Source: Chloroflexota bacterium
GTDB taxonomy: Bacteria > Chloroflexota > Anaerolineae > Anaerolineales > UBA4823
Assembly (NCBI GenBank): GCA_029265355.1
Contig: JAJUJL010000033.1
Location: forward strand, 1-40,727
Length of the DNA stretch: 40,727 nt
Reading direction: 5' to 3'
Under the pieces are notes generated by a model, which saw only the letters and a list, made by a program, of their open reading frames with translations, was not told the DNA's origin and did no database searches. This document shows, piece by piece, positions 40,640 to 40,727 of this stretch; positions within the stretch are counted from its first letter, which is position 1; every line of letters starts with the position of its first letter. The translations under genes were made by a program, and so were the position numbers.

Positions 40640-40727
40640 GTGTTTTGGGGGGGGTGGGCCCCCCACCCAACCCCAACAACCACCAAAAGTGGGAACAAAA
40701 CCAAAAAAAAGTAAGGGTCATAAAGAA
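40640..40727. other. Low-complexity end of the window
   Basis: A run of eight G, C-rich blocks (GGGCCCCCCACCCAACCCC), and A-rich blocks follow each other with composition unlike the rest. Sequencing or assembly error at a contig end is the simplest explanation. Confidence 0.6.

Overview
The window looks like a GC-rich chromosomal contig from a bacterium of the Chloroflexota, most likely the Anaerolineae or a relative. This is an inference from gene content and style: Thr/Pro-rich linkers next to lipoprotein or membrane anchors, a SufR-controlled SUF locus, two L,D-transpeptidases, a tungsten-type aldehyde oxidoreductase and many dispersed palindromes. No rRNA or tRNA gene was seen. The left end lies in a 106-bp tandem repeat and the right end in low-complexity sequence, so the window may be a whole assembly contig.

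Positions 1-500 are repeats. Positions 515-8385 are an iron-sulfur cluster assembly locus. On the minus strand, sufC-sufB-sufD is followed by a hairpin and then a 100-aa unknown protein, sufS, sufU, a Rieske ferredoxin and a membrane-anchored unknown. Divergently on the plus strand lie sufR and sufT. The 227-bp divergent control region holds two minus-strand promoters exactly 60 bp apart, one plus-strand sufR promoter, and AT-rich palindromic boxes touching them that are good candidates for SufR operators.

Positions 8408-12042 carry a cell-wall cluster: a terminator, a zinc amidase, a TPR/TM/L,D-transpeptidase, a Tat-exported L,D-transpeptidase and an unknown. Next come a flavin reductase, a UroD-family protein whose stop overlaps the start of a SPASM radical-SAM protein (sulfatase-maturase type), a small membrane protein, a PIN-domain toxin-antitoxin pair, a decayed metallo-hydrolase, a 55-aa membrane protein missing from longer-ORF lists, and a thioredoxin-TPR protein. 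Positions 18582-25815 hold a CBM9-like lipoprotein and a 2051-aa alpha-2-macroglobulin with an intact CTEQ thioester motif.

Positions 26082-34818 are a plus-strand housekeeping run: rpmF, fabD, fabG, an Asp23 protein, nusB, tatB, tatC, a citrate-lyase-like aldolase, a duplicated-module membrane protein and a large glycosidase-like lipoprotein. The remainder holds a two-domain VOC protein, a cytochrome P450, an AOR/MoaD-like pair and a secreted unknown.

I did not find an unmistakable new defence or mobile system. The strongest leads are the SUF control region with its extra genes, a palindrome family whose arms covary, the UroD/SPASM pair, the unusual SufU and AOR metal-site features, and the orphan macroglobulin with its lipoprotein. 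All function calls come from reading motifs; no database search was run.
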